A DNA stretch of 64,000 bases. Origin: Microbispora hainanensis (lineage in GTDB: Bacteria > Actinomycetota > Actinomycetes > Streptosporangiales > Streptosporangiaceae). The DNA lies in the NCBI RefSeq assembly GCF_036186745.1, contig NZ_CP108086.1, positions 124,001 through 188,000 of the forward strand, written 5' to 3'. Every line of letters starts with the position of its first letter. The first letter of the stretch is position 1. Positions 1 to 8,579 of the stretch are shown piece by piece. The position numbers were made by a program, and so were the translations under genes. The notes beneath the pieces are model-generated. The model was not told the DNA's origin. It did not search any database and worked only from the letters and a program-made list of their open reading frames with translations.

Positions 1-115
1 TGACTCACGACCGGCCGGCCGGCAAGCTCAGGGCCATGGGCTATGTGCAGCCGGACGCCCCAGATGCAGCCCCAGGCGGCCACTCCCGGAAAATATCCGG
101 AACAATCTTGACCAC

Positions 116-649
116 GTGGCCTCCCATCCAGGGTTGCAGCTCGCATCAGAATCTCAGGAGGCGCCATCTCCGCTCGTGGACAACGTGAACCGACGCCCGA
201 AGAAGTCCAGCGGGGGGATCGAGGTGTTCAAGGAGTACGTCGAAATCACCACCAACCGCTCGATGCACGCTCCGGAAGGAAGCGGCCCTCACGCCTGTCC
301 CTGCTGCGGATATCTGACTCTCGACTCGCGCGGCTGGTACCAGATCTGCCCCGTCTGCTTCTGGGAGGACGACGGGCAGGACGACCACGATGCCGACGAC
401 ATCCGGCGCGGCAGCCCCAACTATGGACTCAGCCTCACCCAGGCCCGCCTCAACTTCCGGCAGTTCCGTGCCTACATGGAGCGATACGTCCACAAAGTAC
501 GCCCTCCAAGACGCGAGGAGTTCCCCACCGACACAGGGCCAGGGCCGCCTATCCGCGACCCGCGCAGGTCGGACACGCGATCGTCTTGCGCAGGTCCAAC
601 TCCCGTCGCCCCTCCGGAATCTAAGCGAGCACCTCCGGCAGCAGCTTGA
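116..649 (+). CDS. CPCC-motif cysteine-rich protein
   Basis: Predicted 177-aa protein with a CPCCGYLTL motif near residue 62 and ICPVCFWEDDGQ about 20 residues later, the pattern of the CPCC-type cysteine-rich domain, probably a small zinc-binding module of unknown role. The recognisable domain ends near RPPRREEF; the last ~35 residues are Pro/Ser/Arg-rich and may be unrelated read-through. The frame opens with a GTG at 116, but an in-frame ATG at 263 just before the domain is an equally possible start and neither has a clear ribosome site. The 3' end overlaps the convergent PIN gene by 29 bp. The domain call is firm; start and function are not. Confidence 0.6.
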   Translation: MASHPGLQLASESQEAPSPLVDNVNRRPKKSSGGIEVFKEYVEITTNRSMHAPEGSGPHACPCCGYLTLDSRGWYQICPVCFWEDDGQDDHDADDIRRGSPNYGLSLTQARLNFRQFRAYMERYVHKVRPPRREEFPTDTGPGPPIRDPRRSDTRSSCAGPTPVAPPESKRAPPAAA

Positions 650-1046
650 ACGCCGCCACATGCTGCGGCCGGATCAGACCGAAGTCGCGCCGGTCGATCG
701 TCGCGATCTGGGTGATCCCCAGACGCTCGGCGATCGCCACCACGGACACATCCGCAGGGTCGAGACGAGCGTCTCTGTAAAGCCGGACAAGTTCGGCCAT
801 ACGCCGTACGTCAGCGGCGAGCAGTTCGACCAGCTCGAACTCCTCCGTGACGAGATCAAGGAACTTCGCATGTACGGCCGATCCCATATGCCTGTTGATC
901 GTCCAACCAGCCTCGATCAGGATGGTCGAAGGAAGGAGCAACGGCCCTTCCAACTGCTCAAGGAGACGCACGCACGAGGCATGGTGCATGTCATCGCGAT
1001 CGACAACGGCGATCAGCGGACCTGTGTCCAGGAGCGTAGCGGTCAC
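621..1046 (-). CDS. PIN-domain ribonuclease toxin (VapC-like)
   Basis: A 141-aa protein that starts TATLLDTGPLIAVVDRDD, the first acidic strand of a PIN domain. It also has the mid-protein acidic E of ILIEAGW and a C-terminal DPADVSVVAIAERLG plus IATIDRRDFG, matching the usual spaced Asp/Glu metal site. VapC-type PIN proteins are Mg-dependent RNases held inactive by a cognate antitoxin. It overlaps the upstream 81-aa gene by 4 bp (ATGA), the usual antitoxin-then-toxin order. The length is normal for the family. The RNA target cannot be told from sequence. Confidence 0.85.
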   Translation of the reverse strand: MTATLLDTGPLIAVVDRDDMHHASCVRLLEQLEGPLLLPSTILIEAGWTINRHMGSAVHAKFLDLVTEEFELVELLAADVRRMAELVRLYRDARLDPADVSVVAIAERLGITQIATIDRRDFGLIRPQHVAAFKLLPEVLA

Positions 1047-1288
1047 ACCGACCGATTGAATCGCTCTGCCAGCAAATCTTCGACCCGTTCTGACAGATCG
1101 CCCTCTCCGGATGCGCCGATCCCCGCGATCGACAGGCGGCGACGCCGTACCGGTTCCGATGGACCTTCGCTCGCGGCCTCAGCGAGTTCCGGGTCCGTCT
1201 TGACCAGCCGCAGCAGCCGACCCGCCTGGTCTGGCGACAGCCGGTCAACCAGGTGATGAAGCTCCTCATGCGCATGCCCGGCGCTCAT
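1043..1288 (-). CDS. Putative antitoxin partner of the PIN toxin
   Basis: An 81-aa protein directly upstream of, and overlapping by 4 bp, the PIN-domain gene. It has an N-terminal helical stretch (HEELHHLVDRLSPDQAGRLL) and an Arg-rich segment (EPVRRRRLSIAGI), then an acidic helix ending in AERFNRSV. The antitoxin call rests on size, overlap and order. I do not see a clear ribbon-helix-helix or AbrB fold, so the DNA-binding class is open. Similar short proteins with a DRLSPDQA-type helix commonly sit beside actinobacterial PIN toxins. Confidence 0.7.
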   Translation of the reverse strand: MSAGHAHEELHHLVDRLSPDQAGRLLRLVKTDPELAEAASEGPSEPVRRRRLSIAGIGASGEGDLSERVEDLLAERFNRSV

Positions 1289-1379
1289 GCTCTGAGTCTA
1301 CGCTGGCGATCTCACCAGCGGCAGGCACACGCTGGCGTGCCCGATGTGTGCCCGTTCGGTTGGCACGCAGCGGGGAGCC

Positions 1380-2231
1380 GCGGGGACTCATGGTGACCCC
1401 ACCGCGGTCGATGAGGGTTTGTAAGCCGGTGATCGTGGTGGGCTGATCGGGCTGGGCGCGCAGCCATTTTTTCATGGTCTGCTGGAAGCGTTCGACTTTT
1501 CCGCAGGTGGTGGGGTGGTTGGGGGTGGAGTTCTTCTGGGTGACGTGCAGGCGGCGTAGTTCGCTTTCGAAGGCGTTGCGGCCGCCGGCCGGACGAGGCG
1601 AGCACCGGAAGGGCACCACCTACTTTGAATGTCGGTCAGGGTGGAGGCGGGCACGCCGTGAGCGGCACAGGCAAGGCGGAAGGTGTCGCGCACGATCGGG
1701 CCGGTGACGCGAGGGTGGGCGGTCACCGACAGGGCGTAGGGAGTGGTCGTCCAGCCAGGTGAGAATCTCGGCGTCGGTGCCGTCGGCGAGGCGGTAGTGG
1801 GTGAAGTCGGCCTGCCAGGTCTCGTTCGGCTGCTCGGCTTGGAAACGGATGTAGGAGAATCGTGGTCGTTTGCCCGGCTCGGGGGTGACCAGCCCGGCGC
1901 GGTTCAGATAGCGGCTGATCGTGGCCCGGGACACGATGACCTGGTGATGCTGCTGCAGGTGCCAGGCGATGGTGTCCGGCCCGGCGTCCAGGCCCTGGCC
2001 GGACAGCTGTTTACGCAGGCGGATGATGAGATCGACGATCTCGGCGTCGATCGCGGTCGGTGAGGTCGTGGGTCGTCGGGATCGGGGCTCGAACGCCGTC
2101 TCGCCCTGCTCCCGGTAGCGGGCGACCAGCTTGGACACCCAGCCTTTGGAGACGCCGTAGGAGCGGGCGACGTCCGCCTGTGAGCGGCCCTCGACGACGA
2201 CCGCCGTGATGATGAGTCTGGCCTTCGACAC
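1380..2231 (-). pseudogene. Decayed IS481-family transposase
   Basis: Three reading frames together give an IS481-type transposase. From 2231 to about 1740 there are helix-turn-helix segments (SQADVARSYGVSKGWVSKL) and the first catalytic Asp in TWQADFTHY. After LTWLDDHS the frame shifts; TAHPRVTGPIVRDTFRLAC continues in a second frame, which is broken at LTDIQS where LTDNG with the second Asp is expected. A third frame holds the last part with the catalytic Glu region CGKVERFQQTMKKWL. The extreme C-terminus is missing. At least two frameshifts and a truncation make it non-functional. Confidence 0.85.
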
Positions 2232-2270
2232 GGGCTGACTCTCGACCGCCCGCAGGCTCTAACCGCCTGT

Positions 2271-2345
2271 GTTTCCTATCTCCGGAGACATGCGCCTACC
2301 GGGTTTCCTATGTCTTGAGACACCCGTTTCTTATGTCCTGAACCA
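2271..2345 (+). repeat. Three imperfect 20-bp repeats beside the IS481 remnant
   Basis: Related 20-mers of the form GTTTCCTATGTCTTGAGACA start at 2271, 2303 and 2326, just upstream of the transposase remnant. Repeats of this type at the 5' side of IS481-like elements are plausible transposase-binding sites and the element end. The matching far end was not found, in keeping with the decayed state. Confidence 0.6.
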
Positions 2346-2642
2346 CAACACCTCAGGGCGCGCTCTCCCATCCAGCCCAGATGCCTTCTGTTCTGGGCTT
2401 GATCGTGCCATGCTGGCGCGCGCAGCCGAACGCCGCCGAGAGCCGCCGCTTGTCGCCAGTCACGGGAGGTACGCGGTTGCGAAGGTCATGCTGCGGTGCC
2501 GGCGCCGATGCATGACGTGGAAGATCACCGTCTGGCAGCCGCGCGTGATCAGCCCCGAGGGTCCCCTGGTGATCGTCATTGATCACACGGCACAGGGCCG
2601 AACCCGGAGGCCGGGTCCGGCCCTGCGGCACTTCTGGTCTCG
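2346..2642. other. Intergenic stretch with no recognised gene
   Basis: About 300 bp between the IS481 remnant and the sulfur operon. Open frames here show no recognisable domain. The end of the operon (stop at 2643) is followed by GC-rich sequence with partial inverted repeats (CCGAACCCGGAGGCCGGGTCCGG near 2598-2620) that could act as a terminator. Nothing else is supported. Confidence 0.4.
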
Positions 2643-3560
2643 TTACCGGGCCTGGGAGGCCTCCACGAGCCGTGCGATATCGGGCAGTACGGCCTCCGCC
2701 ACAGTGATCTTCCGATCGATCAGGCCGCTGGCGTGGAAGAGGTCCGCCGCGCGCTGCTGTTCCGCGACGAAGTCGTCGGTGACGGGCTGCAGCCCGAACG
2801 GGCGGGTGCGCAGGGCGTGCTCCCAGGCGTCGACGCTCCCACGGTCGTCGGCGGCGAACAGTTCGGCCGCGGCACGATAGTTCTGCTGGATCCACGCGTC
2901 GGACTCCTGAAGCGCGCCGACGATGGCGGCGAGCTCCTCGCGGTGCCCTTCGGCGAAGTCGCGCCGGGTGAACCAGAGCGATCGGTGGCTGAACAATCCG
3001 TCGGTAGCGACGAGTTCTCGGATGGCGGCCTCCTGCTCGACGCGGGTGAGGGCAGGGTACGAGCCGACCCACGCGTCCACCTCACGGTCCAGGAACAGCT
3101 GGGCGGCGTCGGTGTAGGCGTCGACCGGCTCGATGTCCTTCCACGTCAGCCCGGCCCGGTCGAGTGCGAACAGCAGAAGTGTGGTCTGCCACGAGCCGTG
3201 GCCGAGCGCGACCCGCTTGCCCTTCAGGTCCTCCAGGGATTTGATCGGCGAATCCTCGTGCACGACCAGCCGGCCGTTCTCGTGACGGGGCCCGGAGATC
3301 GCCACGTACACGATGTCGTGTCCCTTGCCCTGCGCGGTGACCGGCGGCGTGGAACCGGTGCCGATGAAGTCGTACCCACCGTCGAAGAGGTGGTCGCCGT
3401 GCACAGTGGGGAGTGCCTTGGTGGCATCGGGGCGCTCGCCCTGCGGGAGGCTGCGCAAATCCACCCATTCGACATCAGGCAGGGAGCGCTCCAGGATGCC
3501 CTGGTGGCGCAGTACCCACAGTGAGTTGTTGTTGGGGAAGTAGCCGACACGGACGCTCAT
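2643..3560 (-). CDS. Periplasmic-binding fold protein of sulfonate type, lacking signal peptide
   Basis: A 305-aa protein of the SsuA/NMT1-like fold: VGYFPNNNSLWVLRHQGIL at the N-terminus, then SPIKSLEDLKGKRVALGHGS, the lobe-hinge segment typical of aliphatic-sulfonate binding proteins. It begins MSVRVGYF directly with the first strand, so there is no signal peptide or lipobox. An upstream start is excluded because the gene overlaps the preceding monooxygenase stop by 1 bp. It is the last gene of a seven-gene operon that already has a lipoprotein binding protein. It may act in the cytoplasm, as DszB-type enzymes of the same fold do, but I see no DszB-like catalytic Cys here. Ligand and role are unknown. 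Confidence 0.75.
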   Translation of the reverse strand: MSVRVGYFPNNNSLWVLRHQGILERSLPDVEWVDLRSLPQGERPDATKALPTVHGDHLFDGGYDFIGTGSTPPVTAQGKGHDIVYVAISGPRHENGRLVVHEDSPIKSLEDLKGKRVALGHGSWQTTLLLFALDRAGLTWKDIEPVDAYTDAAQLFLDREVDAWVGSYPALTRVEQEAAIRELVATDGLFSHRSLWFTRRDFAEGHREELAAIVGALQESDAWIQQNYRAAAELFAADDRGSVDAWEHALRTRPFGLQPVTDDFVAEQQRAADLFHASGLIDRKITVAEAVLPDIARLVEASQAR

Positions 3561-4738
3561 CAGATGGTTCCTTTCGCGATAGACAGGGTGTGCGGGTGCA
3601 GCGGGGAGGTCTGGCGGATGTCGTGGCCACGCAGCAGAGGAAGTACTTCCTCGCCGACGCGGTAGGCCTCCTCCAGGTGGGGGACGCCGGCGAGGATGAA
3701 GGCGTCGACGCCGATTCCGATCAGCTCGTCGAGCCGTTCGGCGACCTGTTCATAGCTCCCCACGAGCCCGAAGGCGGGACCGCCGCGGAGCAGGTGGAAG
3801 CCGCCCCAGACGTTCGGCGACACCTCCAGCTCCCGGTAATCGCGAACCGGCCAGGAGATGAACGACTGGCTGCGCAGCCAGCCGACGGAGTCACCGTCCG
3901 CGCTGCGTAGCGCCGCCGGGTCGACATGCGCCCAGCCGCGCCTGATCTCGTCCCATGCCGCCTCCTCTGTCTCACGGGCGAGCACGTCGATGCGGACGGC
4001 GAACTTGGGAGCCCGTCCGAGCGCGGCGCTGTGCTCGCGGACCTGGGCGAACTTGGCCGCCAACTCGGGGAAGGGTTCCAGCCACGACAGGTAGTAGTCG
4101 GCGTGGCGGCCCGCCGCCTCGATGGCGGCCTTGGACGAGCCGGAGAAGTAGATCTCCGGGAAGGGTTGCCGAGCGAGCGGCTCGGGCAGCCCCGCCCCCT
4201 CGACCCGGTAGAACCGGCCCTCGTAGTCGAACGGACCACCGTTCCACACGCCCTTGAGCACATCGAGGAACTCCGACGTCCGGGCATACCGATCGTCGTG
4301 GTCGACCCGGTCCCCCCACCAGAGCTGGGCAGGGCCGCCACCACCAGAGATGATGTTGTAGACGACTCGTCCGCCGGTCGCCCGCTGCAGGCTCGCCGAC
4401 ATCCGGGCCGCCTGCACCGGGTGGAGGAAACCCGGCTGATAGGCGATCATGAAACGGTACGTCGTGGTCTCGCGGGCCAGTGCCGCGGCCGTGGCCCACG
4501 GGTCGTCAGTAAACGGGAACGACGGCAACAGGCCGCCGACGAACCCAGAGCTCTCCGAGGCTCTGGCGACGTCGGCCATGTGATCGACGTACGAGTAACC
4601 GTCGCGGCGGCCGTCCCGGATCCCTGGGGTCAGGCTGCCGGGTACCACCGGCGCCCACTCCCCCCGGCTGGACACCCGGCGCCGCAGCGACGGCTGATCA
4701 CCGTGAGTCCCGATCCGCCAGTAGATGTCAATGGGCAT
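3560..4738 (-). CDS. FMNH2-dependent monooxygenase, SsuD/luciferase-like
   Basis: A 392-aa bacterial-luciferase-fold protein resembling alkanesulfonate monooxygenase SsuD: N-terminal IDIYWRIGTHGD, then FMIAYQPGFLHPVQAARMSASLQRATGGR and YNIISGGG, the flavin/substrate core of the subfamily, and a C-terminal GLVGSYEQVAERLDELIGIGVDAFIL. Enzymes of this group use reduced FMN and O2 to cleave C-S bonds. It overlaps the upstream monooxygenase by 11 bp and the downstream gene by 1 bp, so it is translationally coupled. No flavin reductase gene lies in the operon, so FMNH2 must come from elsewhere. The substrate is not predictable but the neighbours indicate an organosulfur compound. Confidence 0.88.
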   Translation of the reverse strand: MPIDIYWRIGTHGDQPSLRRRVSSRGEWAPVVPGSLTPGIRDGRRDGYSYVDHMADVARASESSGFVGGLLPSFPFTDDPWATAAALARETTTYRFMIAYQPGFLHPVQAARMSASLQRATGGRVVYNIISGGGGPAQLWWGDRVDHDDRYARTSEFLDVLKGVWNGGPFDYEGRFYRVEGAGLPEPLARQPFPEIYFSGSSKAAIEAAGRHADYYLSWLEPFPELAAKFAQVREHSAALGRAPKFAVRIDVLARETEEAAWDEIRRGWAHVDPAALRSADGDSVGWLRSQSFISWPVRDYRELEVSPNVWGGFHLLRGGPAFGLVGSYEQVAERLDELIGIGVDAFILAGVPHLEEAYRVGEEVLPLLRGHDIRQTSPLHPHTLSIAKGTI

Positions 4739-5789
4739 GCTCGATCTCCTTAGCGAACAGCGGCAGCAACCGCTCGCCCAGCCGGTAGGTCTCCTCGATG
4801 TGGGGCCGTGCCTCCAGGACGAACGTGGTCACCCTCTGGTCGAGGTAGCCGCGGATGCCGGCTGCGACGGTCTCGTATGACCCGACCAGGCCGGGCGTGG
4901 CGGAATCGGCGATGCGGGCGAATCCATGCCACAGACCGGTCCGCGGGTCGGGATCCGGTAGGCCGTCCTCTGCGCCGCCGATGATGTTCCACAGCCGCCG
5001 TGCCTCGTCCCACGCCTCATCGTCGTCGTCTCGTGCCAGGACGGGGAGCCGCAGACCGTACTCGAGCTTGCGGCCTGCCTCCGCCGACCGCGCACCCAGC
5101 TCGGCGATGCCTGCCGCCACGTCCTGATCTCCGGTGAACAGGTGCACGTCGGCATGCCGCGCCGAGACTGCGAGCGCGTCTGATGAGGTGCCGGTCAGGT
5201 ATACGCGGGGGAACGGCAGGCCCGAGTTGGGCGGCTGGAATCCGCCTGCGAGCACCTGGTAGAAACGGCCTTCGTAGGTGTAGCCCTCCCCGTTCCACAC
5301 GCCTCTGGCCACGGTGAGAAACTCCTCTGCCCGGGCGTACCGGTCCGCCCCCTGCAGGAAGTCCCCCTGCGACCGGGCGACGGCCGGGTCGAGATCGATG
5401 TCGATCTGCCAGCCGAGCCGGTTGTCGGTGAACCGCTGGAGGGACGCTGAGACCTTGGCCGCGTAGACGGGCGTGGCGATCCCTGGATGAAAACCGGCCA
5501 CGACCCGAAGGTGCCGGCTCTGTCTCAGCAGGCCGGCGGCCACGACCAGGGACTCCTCGCCGGCGGGGTCGAAGGGCACGAGTGCCCCGCCGAGGCCGGC
5601 TATCTCCGCTGCCCTGCCAATCTGAGCGAGGTGTTCGAACGGCCCGAAGGCGCCCGGCCGTAGATCGGTGACGAACGCGGGCAGCGGGCGCCGCGCGGCG
5701 GGTTGCCAGTCCCCCCGGTCCCGTCGCAGCGGGTCACGCCCGTCTCCCCGGGTCGGCACTGTGATCAGGAAGTCCGGACTGTCCGTCAT
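4728..5789 (-). CDS. Second FMNH2-dependent monooxygenase, luciferase-like
   Basis: A 353-aa luciferase-fold protein, diverged from the adjacent SsuD-like enzyme but with the same landmarks: VVAGFHPGIATPVYAAKVSASLQRFTDNR split across the core, YEGRFYQV, and GLVGSYETVAAGIRGYLDQRVTTFVL at the C-terminus. It starts 4 bp inside the end of the DszB-like gene (5786-5789), which couples the two. Two paired flavin monooxygenases next to a desulfinase recall the oxygenase-plus-desulfinase logic of 4S-type organosulfur pathways, where sequential oxidations give a sulfinate. Which enzyme acts first is unknown. Confidence 0.85.
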   Translation of the reverse strand: MTDSPDFLITVPTRGDGRDPLRRDRGDWQPAARRPLPAFVTDLRPGAFGPFEHLAQIGRAAEIAGLGGALVPFDPAGEESLVVAAGLLRQSRHLRVVAGFHPGIATPVYAAKVSASLQRFTDNRLGWQIDIDLDPAVARSQGDFLQGADRYARAEEFLTVARGVWNGEGYTYEGRFYQVLAGGFQPPNSGLPFPRVYLTGTSSDALAVSARHADVHLFTGDQDVAAGIAELGARSAEAGRKLEYGLRLPVLARDDDDEAWDEARRLWNIIGGAEDGLPDPDPRTGLWHGFARIADSATPGLVGSYETVAAGIRGYLDQRVTTFVLEARPHIEETYRLGERLLPLFAKEIEHAH

Positions 5790-6856
5790 CGCGCCACCAC
5801 CTCGGCGGTCTGCGTCACGCCCGGCAGGCCGTTCCGCCCGGCCTGCGCGTCGAGCCGCTTGCGGGCGAGTTCGAGCGGCTCAGTTGCCGCCCACGCGTCG
5901 ATGTCCACGTCGGCGTCGAGGAATCCGTGGATCAGCAGGAAGTCCTTCTGAATCCGCAGGAGTTCCAACCGCTCGGGCGAGAGGTCCGGGTGGAGCGAGT
6001 GGTGGAAGTCGCCTCGGTAGGCGGTGGTCACGGCATCCGCTCCAGACCGCGTCTCGCCCGCCAGGATCTCGCGCACCCGGCTCAGATTGCCCGGCGCCCA
6101 GTCGGCGGCGCGCAGCGTCTGGGCGAGGAATCCGACGACCAGATCGGGATGCTCGTCCAGGAGCCGCTCGTGCACCGTGATCGGCCTCGGGGTGCCGTTG
6201 TTGACCCTGGTACGGCGGTCGGGATGCGCGTCGAGGTCGACGGCGACCACGGCACCGATCTCCTTGGCCTGCTCGGCGGCCCGCGCCCCCTTGGCGTACA
6301 CCGCGTCCACCTCGCCTCGCGCCAACTCGGCGATACCCGGCCAGGAGAACGCCCGGTCACCGGCGTCCCGACCGACCGACGGGCTGGACTGGGCGGCCAC
6401 CTCGACGAAGATGACGTCGTCGAGGGTCAGTCCGCCCTGGGACAACGCGCCCTTGATTCCATGCAGAGCCATGGCCCGGGGGAAGCTCTTCGCCCGGGTC
6501 TCAGCCCATGCGGGCAGGGCGACCCGGGCACCGGCCAGGTCCGCGGCGCCGGTGATGCCCGAGTCGGCCCTGACGAGGATGGACTGCCACTCCTCGATCC
6601 AGGTCAGGCCGATCAGCCGGGTCGGGGCACCCGCCGAGCGGGCGGCCAGCGCGGGGACGTTGCCGCCCTCCCTGAACAGCCCGAGAAGCTGATGATCGAA
6701 ATGATGCTTGGCCAGTTCAGGCCCCGCATCCTGAAGGATGCCGATGTCCAGGCCCGCCACCTGGAACTCCTCTTTCAACCAGCCCTGGTTGTGGGCGAGG
6801 CCGCTGGCGGTGGGAACGGGGCACCGGGTGTACCAGATCTTGTCAAGGGAAGACAT
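5786..6856 (-). CDS. DszB-like sulfinate desulfinase
   Basis: A 356-aa protein of periplasmic-binding fold with no signal peptide. Its N-terminus WYTRCPVPTAS matches the DszB desulfinase YSNCPVPNAL segment that carries the nucleophile Cys27. Downstream, HHFDHQLLGLFREGG places His52 and Arg62 ten residues apart, followed by Gly-Gly, just as His60, Arg70 and Gly-Gly lie in DszB (recalled from the published enzyme). This supports a C-S hydrolase for a sulfinate rather than a transport protein. I chose the ATG at 6856, which has AGGAG just upstream; an earlier in-frame start adds 16 unrelated residues. It precedes and overlaps the two flavin monooxygenases. The substrate is not known and need not be a dibenzothiophene product. 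Confidence 0.8.
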   Translation of the reverse strand: MSSLDKIWYTRCPVPTASGLAHNQGWLKEEFQVAGLDIGILQDAGPELAKHHFDHQLLGLFREGGNVPALAARSAGAPTRLIGLTWIEEWQSILVRADSGITGAADLAGARVALPAWAETRAKSFPRAMALHGIKGALSQGGLTLDDVIFVEVAAQSSPSVGRDAGDRAFSWPGIAELARGEVDAVYAKGARAAEQAKEIGAVVAVDLDAHPDRRTRVNNGTPRPITVHERLLDEHPDLVVGFLAQTLRAADWAPGNLSRVREILAGETRSGADAVTTAYRGDFHHSLHPDLSPERLELLRIQKDFLLIHGFLDADVDIDAWAATEPLELARKRLDAQAGRNGLPGVTQTAEVVAR

Positions 6857-6928
6857 GTGACTCCTACGTGTGTCTGCGTCCGCCTCGTATTGGGGCCGAC
6901 GCACCCAGACGGGTGGTGGGCGGGTGAG

Positions 6929-7669
6929 CTAATGCGAGGCCGGAACCACACCCAGGTGGCTCAGGAAGAGCCGTCGGTAGTCGGCGAACGGGGCGCTGTT
7001 GCGGTCCCGGGGATGGGGCAGGTCGATCCTCTGGTCGACGGCCAGCGTCCCTTCTCGCAGCACCACGACCCGGTCCGCCAGCCGTACGGCCTCGTCCACG
7101 TCGTGCGTGACGAGGACGACCGCCGGACGGTGCCGCGCGCAGAGCTCCGCGACCAGTTCCTGCATCTGGAGGCGGGTCAGCGCGTCCAGCGCGGCGAACG
7201 GCTCATCGAGCAGCAACACCTCGGGATCGCGCACGAGGGCCCTGGCGAGGGCCACCCGCTGCGCCTCTCCTCCGGAGAGGGTCGCGGGCCACGCCCGCCC
7301 GTATCCCTCCAGCCCGACCTCGGCCAATGCTCGGCGCCCCGCCTCCCGCGCGGCGGCCGGGAGACCGAGGATGACGTTGGCCAGCACCCGCCTGGCCGGG
7401 ATCAGCCGCGGCTCCTGATAGACGGTCGTACGGCGGCGCGCCGCCAGCACGGTACCGGCGTCGGGGAGCTCCAGGCCCGCCAGGATGCGCAGCAGGGTGG
7501 TCTTCCCGGTACCGCTCGGGCCGAGGAGGGCGAAGAACTCACCCCTGCGAATCTCCAGATCGATTCCGGACAGTACGGTTTTGGCTCCGAATGCCTTGCG
7601 TAGCCCGCTGATCCGTACGGCCAGGCCGTCGGTGGCGGCGTCTTCTTCGCCGATCGTCGTCTCGGTCAT
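6929..7669 (-). CDS. ABC transporter ATPase, sulfonate/nitrate type (SsuB-like)
   Basis: A 246-aa nucleotide-binding subunit with Walker A GPSGTGKTT, signature LSGGEAQRVALARAL, Walker B LLLDEPFAALD and the H-loop LVTHDVDEAV. DVDEAVRLADRV and the short length are typical of the SsuB/TauB/NrtD group. It lies between the permease (20-bp gap) and the desulfinase gene and completes a full importer with them. It would energise uptake of the organosulfur substrate from the cytoplasmic face of the membrane. Confidence 0.93.
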   Translation of the reverse strand: MTETTIGEEDAATDGLAVRISGLRKAFGAKTVLSGIDLEIRRGEFFALLGPSGTGKTTLLRILAGLELPDAGTVLAARRRTTVYQEPRLIPARRVLANVILGLPAAAREAGRRALAEVGLEGYGRAWPATLSGGEAQRVALARALVRDPEVLLLDEPFAALDALTRLQMQELVAELCARHRPAVVLVTHDVDEAVRLADRVVVLREGTLAVDQRIDLPHPRDRNSAPFADYRRLFLSHLGVVPASH

Positions 7670-7688
7670 CGAGTCCTCCCGCGTGCGC

Positions 7689-8573
7689 TCATCGGGCGAC
7701 CAGGTGCCGGCGCCAGGGCATGGCCAGGCGCTCGAGCAACCGGATCACGCCGTCGAAGACCAGTCCGAGGACGGCGTAAATGAGGATGCAGAGCACCATG
7801 TAGTCGGGACGGAAGTACTGCTGGGCGAGAGTGACCAGATAACCGATGCCCTCGATGGCACCAATCTGTTCGGCGGCGATCAGGCCGGTGAGCGAGACCG
7901 ACAGGCAGATGCGCAGCGCCATCAGGATGTTGGGCAGCGCGCTCGGGATGATGACTTCGATGGCCAGCCTGTGACCGCCCAGGCCGAAACCGCGCGCCGC
8001 CTCGACCACCTTGCGGTCGACGTTCCTGACCCCGAGGTAGGTGTAGGCGTACATAGGGACCGCCGCCGACACCGCAATCAGCACGATCTTGAACGTCTCG
8101 CCGACACCGAACCACGAGATGAACAGCGGGACCAGTGCGAGGAAAGGCACCGCCCGCATCATCTGCATGGTCGGGTCGACCAGCTCCTCACCCAGTGCCG
8201 AGATGCCGGCGGCGACTCCGAGCACCAGCCCGATCCCGCCGCCGACGAGCACGCCGAGCCCTGCCCTCTGCGCCGAGGCGAGCAGATAGTCGACGAGTTG
8301 GCCGGTCGCGATCAGCTCGCGTAGGGCGTCGAAGACGGAAGACGGCGCGGCCAGCACGTCCGGCGGGATGCGTCCGCTGCTCGACCCGTACCACCAGCAG
8401 ACGAGCAGCAGCAGCGGTACGCCGATCCGCAGGCCGCCCGACAACGCCGGTGGGCGACGTCTGACACCGAGATACTGCGGAGCCTCCAGATCGGAGACCT
8501 CGGCGGCAGGCAGGACGCCGGGGCCCGACCGCACGCCCACGTCACTTGATGTGTGCACTCTCTCCACGGTCAT
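7689..8573 (-). CDS. ABC transporter permease, sulfonate type (SsuC-like)
   Basis: A 294-aa membrane protein with about six hydrophobic segments and the permease coupling region (EAARGFGLGGHRLAIEVIIPSALPNI spans the EAA loop). LLVCWWYGSS near residue 55 begins the first membrane segment after a ~45-residue cytoplasmic N-terminus. The family imports aliphatic sulfonates, taurine or nitrate. The operon context favours an organosulfur substrate. It starts 6 bp after the binding-protein gene ends. Confidence 0.92.
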   Translation of the reverse strand: MTVERVHTSSDVGVRSGPGVLPAAEVSDLEAPQYLGVRRRPPALSGGLRIGVPLLLLVCWWYGSSSGRIPPDVLAAPSSVFDALRELIATGQLVDYLLASAQRAGLGVLVGGGIGLVLGVAAGISALGEELVDPTMQMMRAVPFLALVPLFISWFGVGETFKIVLIAVSAAVPMYAYTYLGVRNVDRKVVEAARGFGLGGHRLAIEVIIPSALPNILMALRICLSVSLTGLIAAEQIGAIEGIGYLVTLAQQYFRPDYMVLCILIYAVLGLVFDGVIRLLERLAMPWRRHLVAR

Positions 8574-8579
8574 GGCAGG

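Noticed and set aside
1..115. Coding end of an upstream gene
   Set aside because: No frame here shows a recognisable protein end, so nothing is annotated.
5786..6856. Annotation as a transport binding protein
   Set aside because: It lacks a signal peptide and has the DszB-type Cys, His, Arg and Gly-Gly set in the right order.
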